A DNA stretch of 7,362 bases from an uncultured Caryophanales bacterium (GCA_937897245.1 CALCBO010000156.1:1-7362); one strand, 5' to 3'; shown: positions 1 through 6,904, counted from the first letter of the stretch. The notes: generated from the sequence alone by a model not told the origin. Numbers and translations are program-made.

Positions 1-38
1 AAGCATTGTTCCATAAAACTTTTTTTGATTAACCACAT
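1..38 (-). CDS. Start of an unidentified gene, cut off by the left edge
   Basis: Reading leftward from an ATG at 38, twelve codons are open to the window edge (MWLIKKSFMEQC). The start is supported by a good ribosome site, AAGGAGTGG at 42-50, and by a near-consensus promoter at 64-92. Too little is visible to name a product. The gene lies beyond the terminator of the priA-fmt operon and has its own promoter, so it is probably a separate transcription unit in the same direction. Confidence 0.55.
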   Translation of the reverse strand, partial: MWLIKKSFMEQC

Positions 39-63
39 TATCCACTCCTTATCTTCCAACTAT

Positions 64-92
64 ATTATATACATAAATATTTCTCACGTCAA
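64..92 (-). promoter_or_regulatory. Sigma-70/SigA promoter for the leftmost gene
   Basis: On the minus strand there is a -35 box TTGACG (87-92, 5 of 6 to consensus), a 17-bp spacer and a perfect -10 box TATAAT (64-69). The predicted transcript start is near 57, which leaves a leader of only about 19 bases before the ATG at 38. No operator or riboswitch fits in so short a leader. Confidence 0.75.
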
Positions 93-238
93 AAGAATTA
101 ATTCATAGTTTACTGTTTTACACTTTTTTTTACACAAAAAAGAGATCTATTTTAAAGAATTATACTTCCTCTAATTAATAATTGCTTATCCCATATGGTT
201 TTTTTTATAATTTCAATCTCCCTATTAACTATTTTACT
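93..238. other. Intergenic, AT-rich, no gene seen
   Basis: This is the gap between the operon terminator and the next promoter. It holds several T-runs and two copies of TTTTACAC (116-123 and 128-135) either side of a T-run. I see no open reading frame with a ribosome site and no convincing hairpin. The near-palindrome around AGATCT (143-158) is only A/T-rich flanks around a 6-bp site. Confidence 0.5.
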
Positions 239-272
239 AAAAAACAAAAGAAGCAACTGCCTCGTTACTTCT
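239..272 (-). terminator. Rho-independent terminator of the priA-fmt operon
   Basis: On the minus strand a 9-bp stem (AGAAGTAAC at 264-272 pairing with GTTGCTTCT at 249-257, one G-U wobble) closes a 6-base loop, GAGGCA. It is followed directly by TTTGTTTTTT (239-248). It starts 8 bases after the stop codon of the 247-aa gene, so it ends the five-gene operon. Confidence 0.9.
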
Positions 273-280
273 AATAATCT

Positions 281-1024
281 TTATTTATTATCTTCCAAAG
301 GGCTATCTATACCTTCTATTTGTCCACACTTATCAAATACTAATTCTATTTTTAAACTCTTCTGACAAGCCTGATTAAGTGTACAATAACTATCTAACAT
401 AAATACAATAGAAGTAATCTGTTCTTTATCATTAACACTTAATACAACACTATTAGGCTCTTCAAAAAAATCACTATTTACTTTATGTAATTCTTTATTC
501 AAAGTATTAGTAGAAATCAAAAAATTATACTTAGTCTGTCCACTCTCATAACTAGTTTTAGAATCATATGTAGCTAAAGAAAGAATTTTAAACACACTCT
601 TCATATCCAAAAATTCTGAATATATATAAGGAGACTGAGTCTCAACCCATTTATCACTTTCCTCTATATAATATTTATCTTTCTCAAAATAGTATTTATT
701 ATTTTGAAAAGTAAACATCTCTTTATCTTTATATTTCTCTCCAATATATTCATTTACAACTTCATCTTGAGTAATTCTATAATCAAATAAATAATTCTTA
801 TCTAATAACGCTTTTACCTGTACTTGAAGTCCTTTTCCTTTCTCATATTCAGTAGTTCTAAATGAATTACTATTATTATTACCTGTATGCATTAAAGTAT
901 ACAAAAATAGAAAAAAGAAAAAATAACCTACAAAAAAAATAATAGCTTTTCCTCTAGGATTCTGATATAACTCATTAAAATTATCTTTTAAATTATCTTT
1001 TGTTTTATTACTCTTTTTTTTCAT
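281..1024 (-). CDS. Hypothetical protein with N-terminal membrane anchor (247 aa)
   Basis: I do not recognise the family. The first ~25 residues are Lys/Asn-rich and should stay in the cytoplasm. Residues 26-45 form one hydrophobic, Phe-rich membrane segment, and about 200 polar residues follow that should lie outside the cell. There is no lipobox and no cleavable signal peptide. The outer part is rich in Tyr, Lys and Glu and has three cysteines near the end (214, 220, 233); two of them could form a disulfide. The ATG at 1024 overlaps the fmt stop as ATGA, and an AGGTG ribosome site lies inside the end of fmt, so translation is probably coupled. It is the last gene of the operon, just before the terminator at 239-272. 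Membership in the operon does not give a function. Confidence 0.85.
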   Translation of the reverse strand: MKKKSNKTKDNLKDNFNELYQNPRGKAIIFFVGYFFFFLFLYTLMHTGNNNSNSFRTTEYEKGKGLQVQVKALLDKNYLFDYRITQDEVVNEYIGEKYKDKEMFTFQNNKYYFEKDKYYIEESDKWVETQSPYIYSEFLDMKSVFKILSLATYDSKTSYESGQTKYNFLISTNTLNKELHKVNSDFFEEPNSVVLSVNDKEQITSIVFMLDSYCTLNQACQKSLKIELVFDKCGQIEGIDSPLEDNK

Positions 1025-1947
1025 CTAAACACCTGTCCAATTATTTTACCTTTTCCAACACCATTAACATAACTTGAAACATCCATTATTTTTTTACCAA
1101 ATGGTTTAACTTTAGTAATCAGTACTACTCCATCCCCTGTTTTTACTACTATTCCATTTTTTCTAACTTCAATTATTTCTCCTGCTAATCCATTCTTATT
1201 CTCATTAAGAACCTTAGCTTCTACTATTTTCATCTCTAAATCAAATAATATTGCATTAGCTAAAGGATTAGGATTCAATCCTCTAATTAAATTAAATACT
1301 TCTCTTGATGTCTTATTAAAATCAATATGTTCTTCTTCTCTTTTTATATTATAAGCAAATGTTACTTCATCTGTATTTTGTTTTTCTCTTTTATTTGTTC
1401 CTTCTACAATACTAGGTAAAGTATCTATTAATAATGAAGCTCCCATCTCACTTAATCTATTAGAAAGACTCTCTAAATTATCATCATCTTCTATTTCTGT
1501 TTCTCTTTGAGCTATAATATCTCCACTATCCATTCCTACATCCATATACATAATAGTAATACCTGTCTTATCATACCCATCTATAATAGCTTTATGTATT
1601 GGAGCTCCTCCTCTAAGTTTAGGTAATAAAGAAGCATGAACATTAATACATCCATATTTAGGATAATCTAATATTTCTTTAGGAATAATCTGTCCATAAG
1701 CACAAGTTACAATCATATCTGGTTTTAAAGATAATACATCCTGATAATCTTCTCTTATTTTTAATGGTTGAAAAACAGGAACATTATACTCCTCTGCCAA
1801 TTTCTTAATAGGAGTTGGCATTAAAACTCTTTTTCTCCCTACTTCTCTATCAGGTTGACTAACAACCCCAACCACTTCATAATTATCAATTAAACTTTGT
1901 AAAACATTAACCGCAAAAACTGGTGTCCCCATAAATACTATTCTCAT
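1021..1947 (-). CDS. fmt: Methionyl-tRNA formyltransferase
   Basis: Fmt moves a formyl group from 10-formyltetrahydrofolate to Met-tRNA(fMet) in the cytoplasm, making the initiator tRNA for translation. At 308 aa it is a normal length. The N-terminal catalytic domain starts with the family's MRIVFMGTP and has the GRKRVLMPTPIK segment (37-48) that corresponds to the tRNA-contacting loop. The active-site block NVHASLLP gives Asn102 and His104, and DSGD (140-143) gives Asp143; these match the known Asn-His-Asp set. The family's GAAP after this block reads GGAP here. NPNPLA (225-230) marks the passage to the C-terminal domain. The gene overlaps its upstream neighbour by ATGA at 1944-1947 and its downstream neighbour by ATGA at 1021-1024. 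Its ribosome site is an all-G run (GGGGGG) inside the upstream gene. The usual partner def is not next to it. Confidence 0.97.
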   Translation of the reverse strand: MRIVFMGTPVFAVNVLQSLIDNYEVVGVVSQPDREVGRKRVLMPTPIKKLAEEYNVPVFQPLKIREDYQDVLSLKPDMIVTCAYGQIIPKEILDYPKYGCINVHASLLPKLRGGAPIHKAIIDGYDKTGITIMYMDVGMDSGDIIAQRETEIEDDDNLESLSNRLSEMGASLLIDTLPSIVEGTNKREKQNTDEVTFAYNIKREEEHIDFNKTSREVFNLIRGLNPNPLANAILFDLEMKIVEAKVLNENKNGLAGEIIEVRKNGIVVKTGDGVVLITKVKPFGKKIMDVSSYVNGVGKGKIIGQVFR

Positions 1948-3134
1948 ATATTTCCCCCCTTAATTAGTAATATAACACTAATAAGTACTCCTAAAGTTAC
2001 AAACAAAGCACCAATTAACAGAAAAACAGTAGCTTTTCCATAACCATCTAAAAAATCTTGTTCTACCATCTTTTCTTTCTCTAAGTACTCTTCATCTACT
2101 TCTTTATTTTCTACAATCTTTTCAATCTTAAAATCAAAATCAAAATTTAAAAATATAATATCGCTATTATTAATCTTCTTATTACAATACATATTCTGAT
2201 GTTTAGAACTTAATAATCTATCCACACTCTCATATATATCTTCATCTTCTAAACTAGCTTCCATTACCTCTTCTAATGAAATAACTTCATCCGAAATAAC
2301 TAATCTTGGTACAATCATTAAACTAATTTTTTCTTCTTCATTATGTATTAAATTCCATTCATCTCTAACTAAATCTAATATATAATTCTGATCTAATTCA
2401 CTAAATAAATTATTACTCATATATTTCTTTAAAGAATTAGCTAAATAATCATAATCTCTAATCAAATAGTAATCATCTTTCATCTTCTTACCTATAAACA
2501 AATTACTCATCAATAACAATGAATAATACATAGGTGCATGTGTGGCATAAAAACATCCCATTACTAAATCATCACTAAAACTAACTTGTTTATCTAAGAA
2601 ATCTTTATCTAACACATCAACTACATGATATTTCTCAAATATCTCTTTTACTTTTAAAAATCTATCATAATAATTATTATACTCTTCTGGTATAAATCCC
2701 TCTTTTTTAATATTTTCTACATAATAACTAGGTAATCCATGTATATAATATCCATCTACTATATATTTTTTATATAAATACTCAATTATCTTTTCTTTTG
2801 CATCTTTATTATCTATATTCTTTATATCTAATATTACTATTAATAATCTACATATTATTTTATGAACTCCTAATCTAAGATCATCATAATTATCTATTTT
2901 CTTATATAATCTATCTAATTGTTCTAAATACTCTATTAATAATTTATCACTATTAATTAATAATTTATATTTATATATAGCATCATAAAATATATAAAGT
3001 GCCATTTCTTTTTTAGAAGTTATACTATCGTAATTACTATATATATTACCTATTTTATTATAATATCTCTCACTTTGCTTAATACGATTAATAAATCCTA
3101 TTACTTCATCTCTTTCTAATAACCCATCTAGCAC
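1944..3134 (-). CDS. Hypothetical tail-anchored protein, possible ADP-ribosyltransferase-like region (396 aa)
   Basis: I do not recognise this family by name. About 365 mainly helical, charged residues are followed by one membrane segment at 369-391 and a short tail, so most of the protein probably faces the cytoplasm. The middle resembles an ADP-ribosyltransferase (ART) fold: a His-Gly pair at 132-133, then KEGFIPEE at 144-151 (like the ART 'K-E-G-F-x-P' turn), then GCFYATHAPMYYSLL at 193-207 in the place of the second ART motif, and SLMIVPRLV at 271-279 as a later strand. The glutamate usually found before the last strand is not clear (Gln-Asn near 313-314), so it may be inactive or the match may be wrong. 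The start is GTG at 3134, chosen because AGGAGGTG lies five bases upstream. The stop overlaps the fmt start (ATGA). Confidence 0.85.
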   Translation of the reverse strand: MLDGLLERDEVIGFINRIKQSERYYNKIGNIYSNYDSITSKKEMALYIFYDAIYKYKLLINSDKLLIEYLEQLDRLYKKIDNYDDLRLGVHKIICRLLIVILDIKNIDNKDAKEKIIEYLYKKYIVDGYYIHGLPSYYVENIKKEGFIPEEYNNYYDRFLKVKEIFEKYHVVDVLDKDFLDKQVSFSDDLVMGCFYATHAPMYYSLLLMSNLFIGKKMKDDYYLIRDYDYLANSLKKYMSNNLFSELDQNYILDLVRDEWNLIHNEEEKISLMIVPRLVISDEVISLEEVMEASLEDEDIYESVDRLLSSKHQNMYCNKKINNSDIIFLNFDFDFKIEKIVENKEVDEEYLEKEKMVEQDFLDGYGKATVFLLIGALFVTLGVLISVILLIKGGNI

Positions 3135-3139
3135 TTTAT

Positions 3140-3147
3140 CACCTCCT
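3140..3147 (-). promoter_or_regulatory. Ribosome site fixing the GTG start of the 396-aa gene
   Basis: AGGAGGTG lies five bases before the GTG at 3134. The nearby ATG inside the second and third codons is out of frame, so GTG is the real start. Confidence 0.85.
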
Positions 3148-3165
3148 ACAATACTCTAACAATCA

Positions 3166-3417
3166 TCATTGAGAACCTAAATATGTCATAATATAATAAG
3201 CTGATCCTACAATAATAATAACTGCTAAAACTAATAATACTATCTTCACCATTGGATTTCTACTATCCCAATAACCATCTAATTGTGTAGATGACTCTTT
3301 CATTAATCCTTCATAATCTTCTCTTTTTTGTTTATTAAAATCCAACTCAGTAGTATTATTATCAGTACTTGAACTATTATCTTTTTGTAAATCATCATCT
3401 GTATTTATAAAAGCCAT
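3166..3417 (-). CDS. Small tail-anchored membrane protein (83 aa)
   Basis: I do not recognise it. The first ~55 residues are polar and probably disordered, rich in Asp, Asn, Ser and Thr. A single hydrophobic segment at about 57-79 follows, with only a few residues after it, so the likely layout is a cytoplasmic N-terminus with a C-terminal membrane anchor. The open frame reaches a GTG at 3426, but that GTG is part of the ribosome site GAGGTG. The ATG at 3417, eight bases after GAGG, is the better start. The gene lies 40 bases after priA and 31 bases before the 396-aa gene, inside the same operon. Its size and shape recall SecE-type single-span proteins, but I see no SecE motif and do not make that call. 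Confidence 0.8.
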   Translation of the reverse strand: MAFINTDDDLQKDNSSSTDNNTTELDFNKQKREDYEGLMKESSTQLDGYWDSRNPMVKIVLLVLAVIIIVGSAYYIMTYLGSQ

Positions 3418-3423
3418 TTTTAA

Positions 3424-3429
3424 CACCTC
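3424..3429 (-). promoter_or_regulatory. Ribosome site that decides the start of the 83-aa gene
   Basis: GAGGTG (minus strand) is followed by TTAAAA and then ATG at 3417. The in-frame GTG at 3424-3426 is the end of this site, so a start there would leave no ribosome site at all. Confidence 0.75.
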
Positions 3430-3457
3430 TATTCTATATAACTAAGAATATCATATT

Positions 3458-5632
3458 TTATAATATTTGACTAGGATTAAAATCAATATCAATCTTTATC
3501 TTTACATTTGTCCTATAATGTTCCATTATTTTATATAATATTTCATATAATCCTTCTTCTCTCTTATATTTTACTATTATTTGATAACGATATATATTAT
3601 TCATTTTAAATATACTTGCATTACTTGGTCCAAGTATTGTAGTATGTTTTGTATTTCTATCTAAACTTCTTTTTATTTTACTTGCTTCATTAAATATATA
3701 GGTTGCATCCTTTCCACTTATTCTTAATACCATAATATAGTAATATGGTGGATAACTAAGTTTTTTTCTAATACTCATTTCCATTTTATAAAATGATAAG
3801 TAATCATGATTCTTAGTTAAAGCTATTGCATAATGATCTGGATTAAATGTTTGTATTATTACTTTTCCTTCTTTTTCACTTCTTCCACTTCTTCCTGCTA
3901 CTTGACTTAATAAGGAAAAGGTATTTTCACTACTTCTAAAATCTGGAATATTTAAGGATGTATCTGCATTTATTACTCCAACTAATGTTACATTAGAAAA
4001 ATCTAATCCTTTAGCTACCATCTGAGTACCTAGTAATATATCATAATCATGTTTCTTAAATGATTTTATCATCTCTTCATGCATTCCTCTTCTACTAGTT
4101 GTATCATAATCCATTCTAAGTACTCTAACTCCATTAAATATTTTATTTAATTCTTCTTCTATTCTCTGTGTTCCAACTCCTAAATTACTTAATGCTTTTT
4201 CTCCACACTCTGGACACTTAATCTCTACTTTTGCACCATATCCACAATAATGACATCTTAAAGTATTACTACTTTTATGATAAGTTAGGCTAATATCACA
4301 ATTAGGACATTTAAATGTATAACCACAATTCTTACAACTTACAAATGATGAATAACCTCTTCGATTAAGTAGTATTATTATTTGTTCTTCTCTTTCTAAA
4401 CATTTTATAATACTATCTCTTAATTCTAAAGAAAAATAACCATTTCCTTTTTTCATTTCTAAATTCATATCAACTATATCTACATTTGGTAATTTTTTTC
4501 CATTTACTCTATGTGGTAATTGTACCAATTGATATACATTTTTTTCTGCTCTAGCCATTGTTTCTAGTGATGGAGTAGCACTTCCTAAAACCACTGAACA
4601 ATTATGATATTTACTTCTAATAATCGCTATATCTCTAGCATGATATCTAGGACTAGGATCACTTTGTTTATAGGAATCACTATGTTCTTCATCTATTATT
4701 ATTACTCCTATATCTTTTAAAGGTGCAAAAATAGCACTTCTTGCTCCTATTACTATAGAAGCTTCTCCTCTACATATTCTTCTCCATTCATCATACTTTT
4801 CTCCATCATTTAATCCTGAATGAATTGCTGCTATTTTATTTCCAAAACGCCTAGTAAATCTTTCCACCATCTGTGGAGTAAGACTAATTTCTGGAACTAA
4901 TACAATACTACTTTTACCCTTTTTTAAATAATAATCTATTATTTCCATATATACTTCTGTTTTTCCACTACCAGTAACTCCATATAATAAATAAGTTTGT
5001 TTAGCTCCATTTGTTACAGTAGATACTGCTAATGACTGTTCATCAGTAAGTATCTTTTTTTCAACAACATTATTATTATAAGATAATCGATATGCTTCCT
5101 TCTTTTTTTCAATTAAAAATCCATTCGTCACAAGAGTCTTTAAACTACTACTAGATATATCCATTAAATCTTTTTTTAAAGATACTTCATGAGTTTTAAC
5201 ATAATCAATTATTTTTTGTTGAGAACTATTAAACTTTAAAGAATCATTATATAAATCTCCTAAAACATAATAAGTTTGATATCTAACCCCTACTTTATTT
5301 TTATTCTTAGCTTTTAAAGCTTTAGGTAACATCACTTGATAACAGCTAATTAAAGTAGCTAAGGTCTTTGATTTCATAGTTTTTCCAAGTTCTAACAATT
5401 CTTCATTTAATACTATATCAGCATCTACTACGTCTAATATTTCTCTAAGTTCTCTATCAGTATCAGATGATTCCTTAATCTCTAAAACAAATCCCTCCAA
5501 AGTCATCCTACCAAAAGGTACTAATACTCTAATACCTATTTTTATATCTTTAATTAAAGTATCTGGTACATTATAATCAAATATTTTATCTACAGCTTTA
5601 TTAGATATCTCTACTAATACACCAACAACCAA
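3458..5632 (-). CDS. priA: Primosomal protein N' (replication restart helicase PriA)
   Basis: PriA recognises stalled forks and D-loops, unwinds the lagging arm 3' to 5' and reloads the replicative helicase. With a TTG start at 5632 it has 724 aa, close to E. coli PriA and shorter than B. subtilis PriA. Order, in TTG numbering: an N-terminal 3'-end-binding domain (about 1-95), a winged-helix region, then the helicase. Visible motifs are Walker A GVTGSGKT (218-225), Walker B/DEEH (314-317), GSAT (350-353), GTQMVAKG (535-542) and QVAGRSGR (577-584). Four CxxC pairs (Cys 433/436, 442/445, 460/463, 473/476) bind two zinc ions. LGPSNAS (about 667-673) belongs to the C-terminal domain. The frame also has an ATG at 5653, but it overlaps the -10 box and precedes the AGGAGGTGG site; the TTG gives MVVGVLVEISNK, the usual PriA beginning. 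It is the first gene of the operon. Confidence 0.97.
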   Translation of the reverse strand: MVVGVLVEISNKAVDKIFDYNVPDTLIKDIKIGIRVLVPFGRMTLEGFVLEIKESSDTDRELREILDVVDADIVLNEELLELGKTMKSKTLATLISCYQVMLPKALKAKNKNKVGVRYQTYYVLGDLYNDSLKFNSSQQKIIDYVKTHEVSLKKDLMDISSSSLKTLVTNGFLIEKKKEAYRLSYNNNVVEKKILTDEQSLAVSTVTNGAKQTYLLYGVTGSGKTEVYMEIIDYYLKKGKSSIVLVPEISLTPQMVERFTRRFGNKIAAIHSGLNDGEKYDEWRRICRGEASIVIGARSAIFAPLKDIGVIIIDEEHSDSYKQSDPSPRYHARDIAIIRSKYHNCSVVLGSATPSLETMARAEKNVYQLVQLPHRVNGKKLPNVDIVDMNLEMKKGNGYFSLELRDSIIKCLEREEQIIILLNRRGYSSFVSCKNCGYTFKCPNCDISLTYHKSSNTLRCHYCGYGAKVEIKCPECGEKALSNLGVGTQRIEEELNKIFNGVRVLRMDYDTTSRRGMHEEMIKSFKKHDYDILLGTQMVAKGLDFSNVTLVGVINADTSLNIPDFRSSENTFSLLSQVAGRSGRSEKEGKVIIQTFNPDHYAIALTKNHDYLSFYKMEMSIRKKLSYPPYYYIMVLRISGKDATYIFNEASKIKRSLDRNTKHTTILGPSNASIFKMNNIYRYQIIVKYKREEGLYEILYKIMEHYRTNVKIKIDIDFNPSQIL

Positions 5633-5636
5633 GAAA

Positions 5637-5645
5637 CCACCTCCT
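5637..5645 (-). promoter_or_regulatory. Ribosome site fixing the priA TTG start
   Basis: AGGAGGTGG, a near-perfect anti-16S match, lies just before TTTC and the TTG at 5632 (seven bases from AGGAGG to TTG). It would be coding sequence if the ATG at 5653 were used, which argues for TTG. Confidence 0.88.
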
Positions 5646-5651
5646 AATTTC

Positions 5652-5680
5652 ACTATATATCAAGTAAATAACTATGTCAA
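5652..5680 (-). promoter_or_regulatory. Sigma-70/SigA promoter of the priA-fmt operon
   Basis: A perfect -35 box TTGACA (5675-5680), a 17-bp spacer and the -10 box TATAGT (5652-5657, 5 of 6) lie on the minus strand. Transcription should start near 5645, at or next to the ribosome site, giving a leader of about 13 bases. No other promoter is evident between the five genes, whose gaps are 40 and 31 bases or overlaps. Confidence 0.85.
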
Positions 5681-5693
5681 ATAAGACAATTAC

Positions 5694-5714
5694 AAAAAAA
5701 AGAAGCTAAGCTTC
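5694..5714 (-). terminator. Rho-independent terminator overlapping the end of the rpn pseudogene
   Basis: GAAGC (5710-5714) pairs with GCTTC (5702-5706) across a 3-base loop, followed by eight T's (5694-5701). The TAG stop of the nuclease gene lies within the hairpin. The stem is short but perfect. It separates the accessory unit from the priA promoter, which begins only 14 bases further on. Confidence 0.75.
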
Positions 5715-6575
5715 CATATTCTTATATTTTTCTAACTCTTCTAAAGATATCTCAGTAATTTTATTTACTACTTTTAAATCTATTCCTTCTTTAATCATAG
5801 CTTTAGCATTTTCAATATTCTTAATACGCTCTCCTTCAGCTCTTCCTTCAGCCAAACCTTCTTTTCTAGCTTGAGTTTTAATACTATTTTCTATTTTTAG
5901 ATTATCTTCTTCAGCACTCATATATTCTCTAAAATCTGGATCTTCATTTACTCTTTCTAATTCAGTCATATATTTTTCAACCATCCTATCTTTTTTTGAT
6001 AATACTTTTAACTTATCAAGTCCTAAATTCATCATGACAATATATTTGTATTCATCTATTTCTTTTTCATCTTTAGGATACCATAACTTACTATAATAAT
6101 CCATATTAAACTCATATAAAACTAAATTATTAATATATGGTTTATTATTCTTATTAGTAAACATAAATTTATTTAGATTTTCATCTCTATCATCATAGTA
6201 TTTTGAACCCTTTAAACCATAGGTAAAATTAATTTGTACAAATAGAATACTCTCATCATATTCATGTCCTTTTCTTACTTCATGAGAATATGTATCAAAT
6301 AAATAGGCTGCATTTCTTGGTCTTAAGTAATCTTCTGTTTGATAATTAACTTCTATTTGAATATTTTCTTTTTCTGTTTTTATATGAAGATCAAAATGTT
6401 ATCTTCTAATATTAATATTATCAACATTCTTTTCTAGATTTAAATACTTTATTTCTTTAATCTTCACATCGAGAATACTTTCAAGTAAAGCAATTAATAA
6501 ATCTTGATTCTCCTTTTTCATAAATATTTCTTTAAATGTACGATCATACTTACAAGTATATATTTTTTTTGACAT
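5706..6575 (-). pseudogene. Rpn-family PD-(D/E)XK nuclease/putative transposase, broken by one stop codon
   Basis: Rpn (recombination-promoting nuclease, PDDEXK_2) proteins cut DNA and promote RecA-independent recombination; many are annotated as putative transposases. From the ATG at 6575, with ribosome site GGGGTG at 6581-6586, one continuous frame of 289 sense and stop codons runs to TAG at 5706-5708, a normal length for the family. It starts with the typical YDRTFKEIF block (10-18) and DLLIALLESILD (25-36). A single in-frame TAA at 6399-6401 (codon 59) interrupts it. Just after it come Asp62 and Glu75-Val-Asn77, the nuclease core D...ExN, where family members more often have ExQ. The C-terminus has the usual charged EGLAEGRAEG stretch (239-248). 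The next ATG after the stop is codon 138, past the nuclease core, so a restart product would have no active site. A sequencing error at one base is the other possibility. Confidence 0.85.
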
Positions 6576-6592
6576 AACATCACCCCAAAAAG

Positions 6593-6621
6593 CTTATAAC
6601 AAATAAAAAGAAAAATGTAAA
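6593..6621 (-). promoter_or_regulatory. Promoter of the rpn pseudogene
   Basis: A -35 box TTTACA (6616-6621, 5 of 6), a 17-bp spacer and a -10 box TATAAG (6593-6598, 5 of 6) with TG one base upstream (extended -10) lie on the minus strand. The predicted start is near 6586, right at the GGGGTG ribosome site, so the leader is about 11 bases. The intact promoter suggests the gene was broken recently. Confidence 0.65.
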
Positions 6622-6635
6622 ACCACACTTTTCTT

Positions 6636-6699
6636 AAATTCAAGTATTATTCATTCTACTTTTAATTATTTCTCTTAGGAAATTATTAAAATTCAAGTA
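6636..6699. repeat. Pair of 11-bp direct repeats
   Basis: AAATTCAAGTA occurs at 6636-6646 and again at 6689-6699, a 53-base period, in the gap upstream of the rpn promoter. Flanks are similar but A/T-rich. This could be a chance repeat in AT-rich DNA or a small duplication. Confidence 0.4.
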
Positions 6700-6724
6700 A
6701 AATATTATTTAAATTAATAAAAAT

Positions 6725-6857
6725 AGTAGAAATTTTATTTTAATCAGTCCTCACTTCGTTCGGACCCATACCTATACTTTCACTATTTTGGCGTCATCTT
6801 CGGACACAGCCGAAGAGTTCCTTACCCCAAAATAGTTCAGTCGGTATTGTTTCTACT
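6725..6857. other. Structured gene-free segment downstream of the DUF6273-like gene
   Basis: The stretch 6622-6904 holds no open reading frame I can support. Its middle part is GC-richer than its surroundings and full of inverted repeats: an outer 8-bp pair (AGTAGAAA 6725-6732, TTTCTACT 6850-6857), a 4-bp GTCC/GGAC pair (6747-6750, 6762-6765), and the strong nested hairpin at 6782-6836. None is followed by a T-run on either strand, so it is not an ordinary terminator. It could be a structured RNA tail, a DNA cruciform or the remains of a mobile element. I do not recognise a known RNA family. Confidence 0.45.
6782..6836. repeat. Nested inverted repeat (10-bp outer, 7-bp inner stem)
   Basis: ACTATTTTGG (6782-6791) is perfectly complementary to CCAAAATAGT (6827-6836). 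Inside, TCTTCGG (6797-6803) pairs with CCGAAGA (6810-6816) around a 6-base loop, ACACAG. It starts 68 bases past the stop codon of the DUF6273-like gene. It can form on DNA or RNA of either strand. Confidence 0.8.
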
Positions 6858-6904
6858 TCTTTCTATTATTTCTTTAGTCCTGTACTTTACACTTCTTTAC
6901 GATT

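Noticed and set aside
192..209. CCATATGG followed by eight T's as a plus-strand terminator
   Set aside because: The palindrome has no room for a loop, leaving only a two-base stem, and there is no plus-strand gene to end.
1021..3134. Code-4 (mycoplasma) reading with TGA as Trp
   Set aside because: Fmt ends at its usual length on TGA and the TGA of the 396-aa gene forms a neat ATGA junction; Trp is written TGG.
3424..3426. GTG as the start of the small membrane protein
   Set aside because: It is part of the ribosome site GAGGTG for the ATG at 3417 and has no site of its own.
5706..6164. A separate 152-aa gene starting at ATG 6164
   Set aside because: The same frame continues upstream to 6575 with clear Rpn-family sequence, broken only by one TAA; no ribosome site precedes 6164.
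6747..6836. Terminator for the DUF6273-like gene
   Set aside because: Neither stem is followed by a T-run in the transcript direction.
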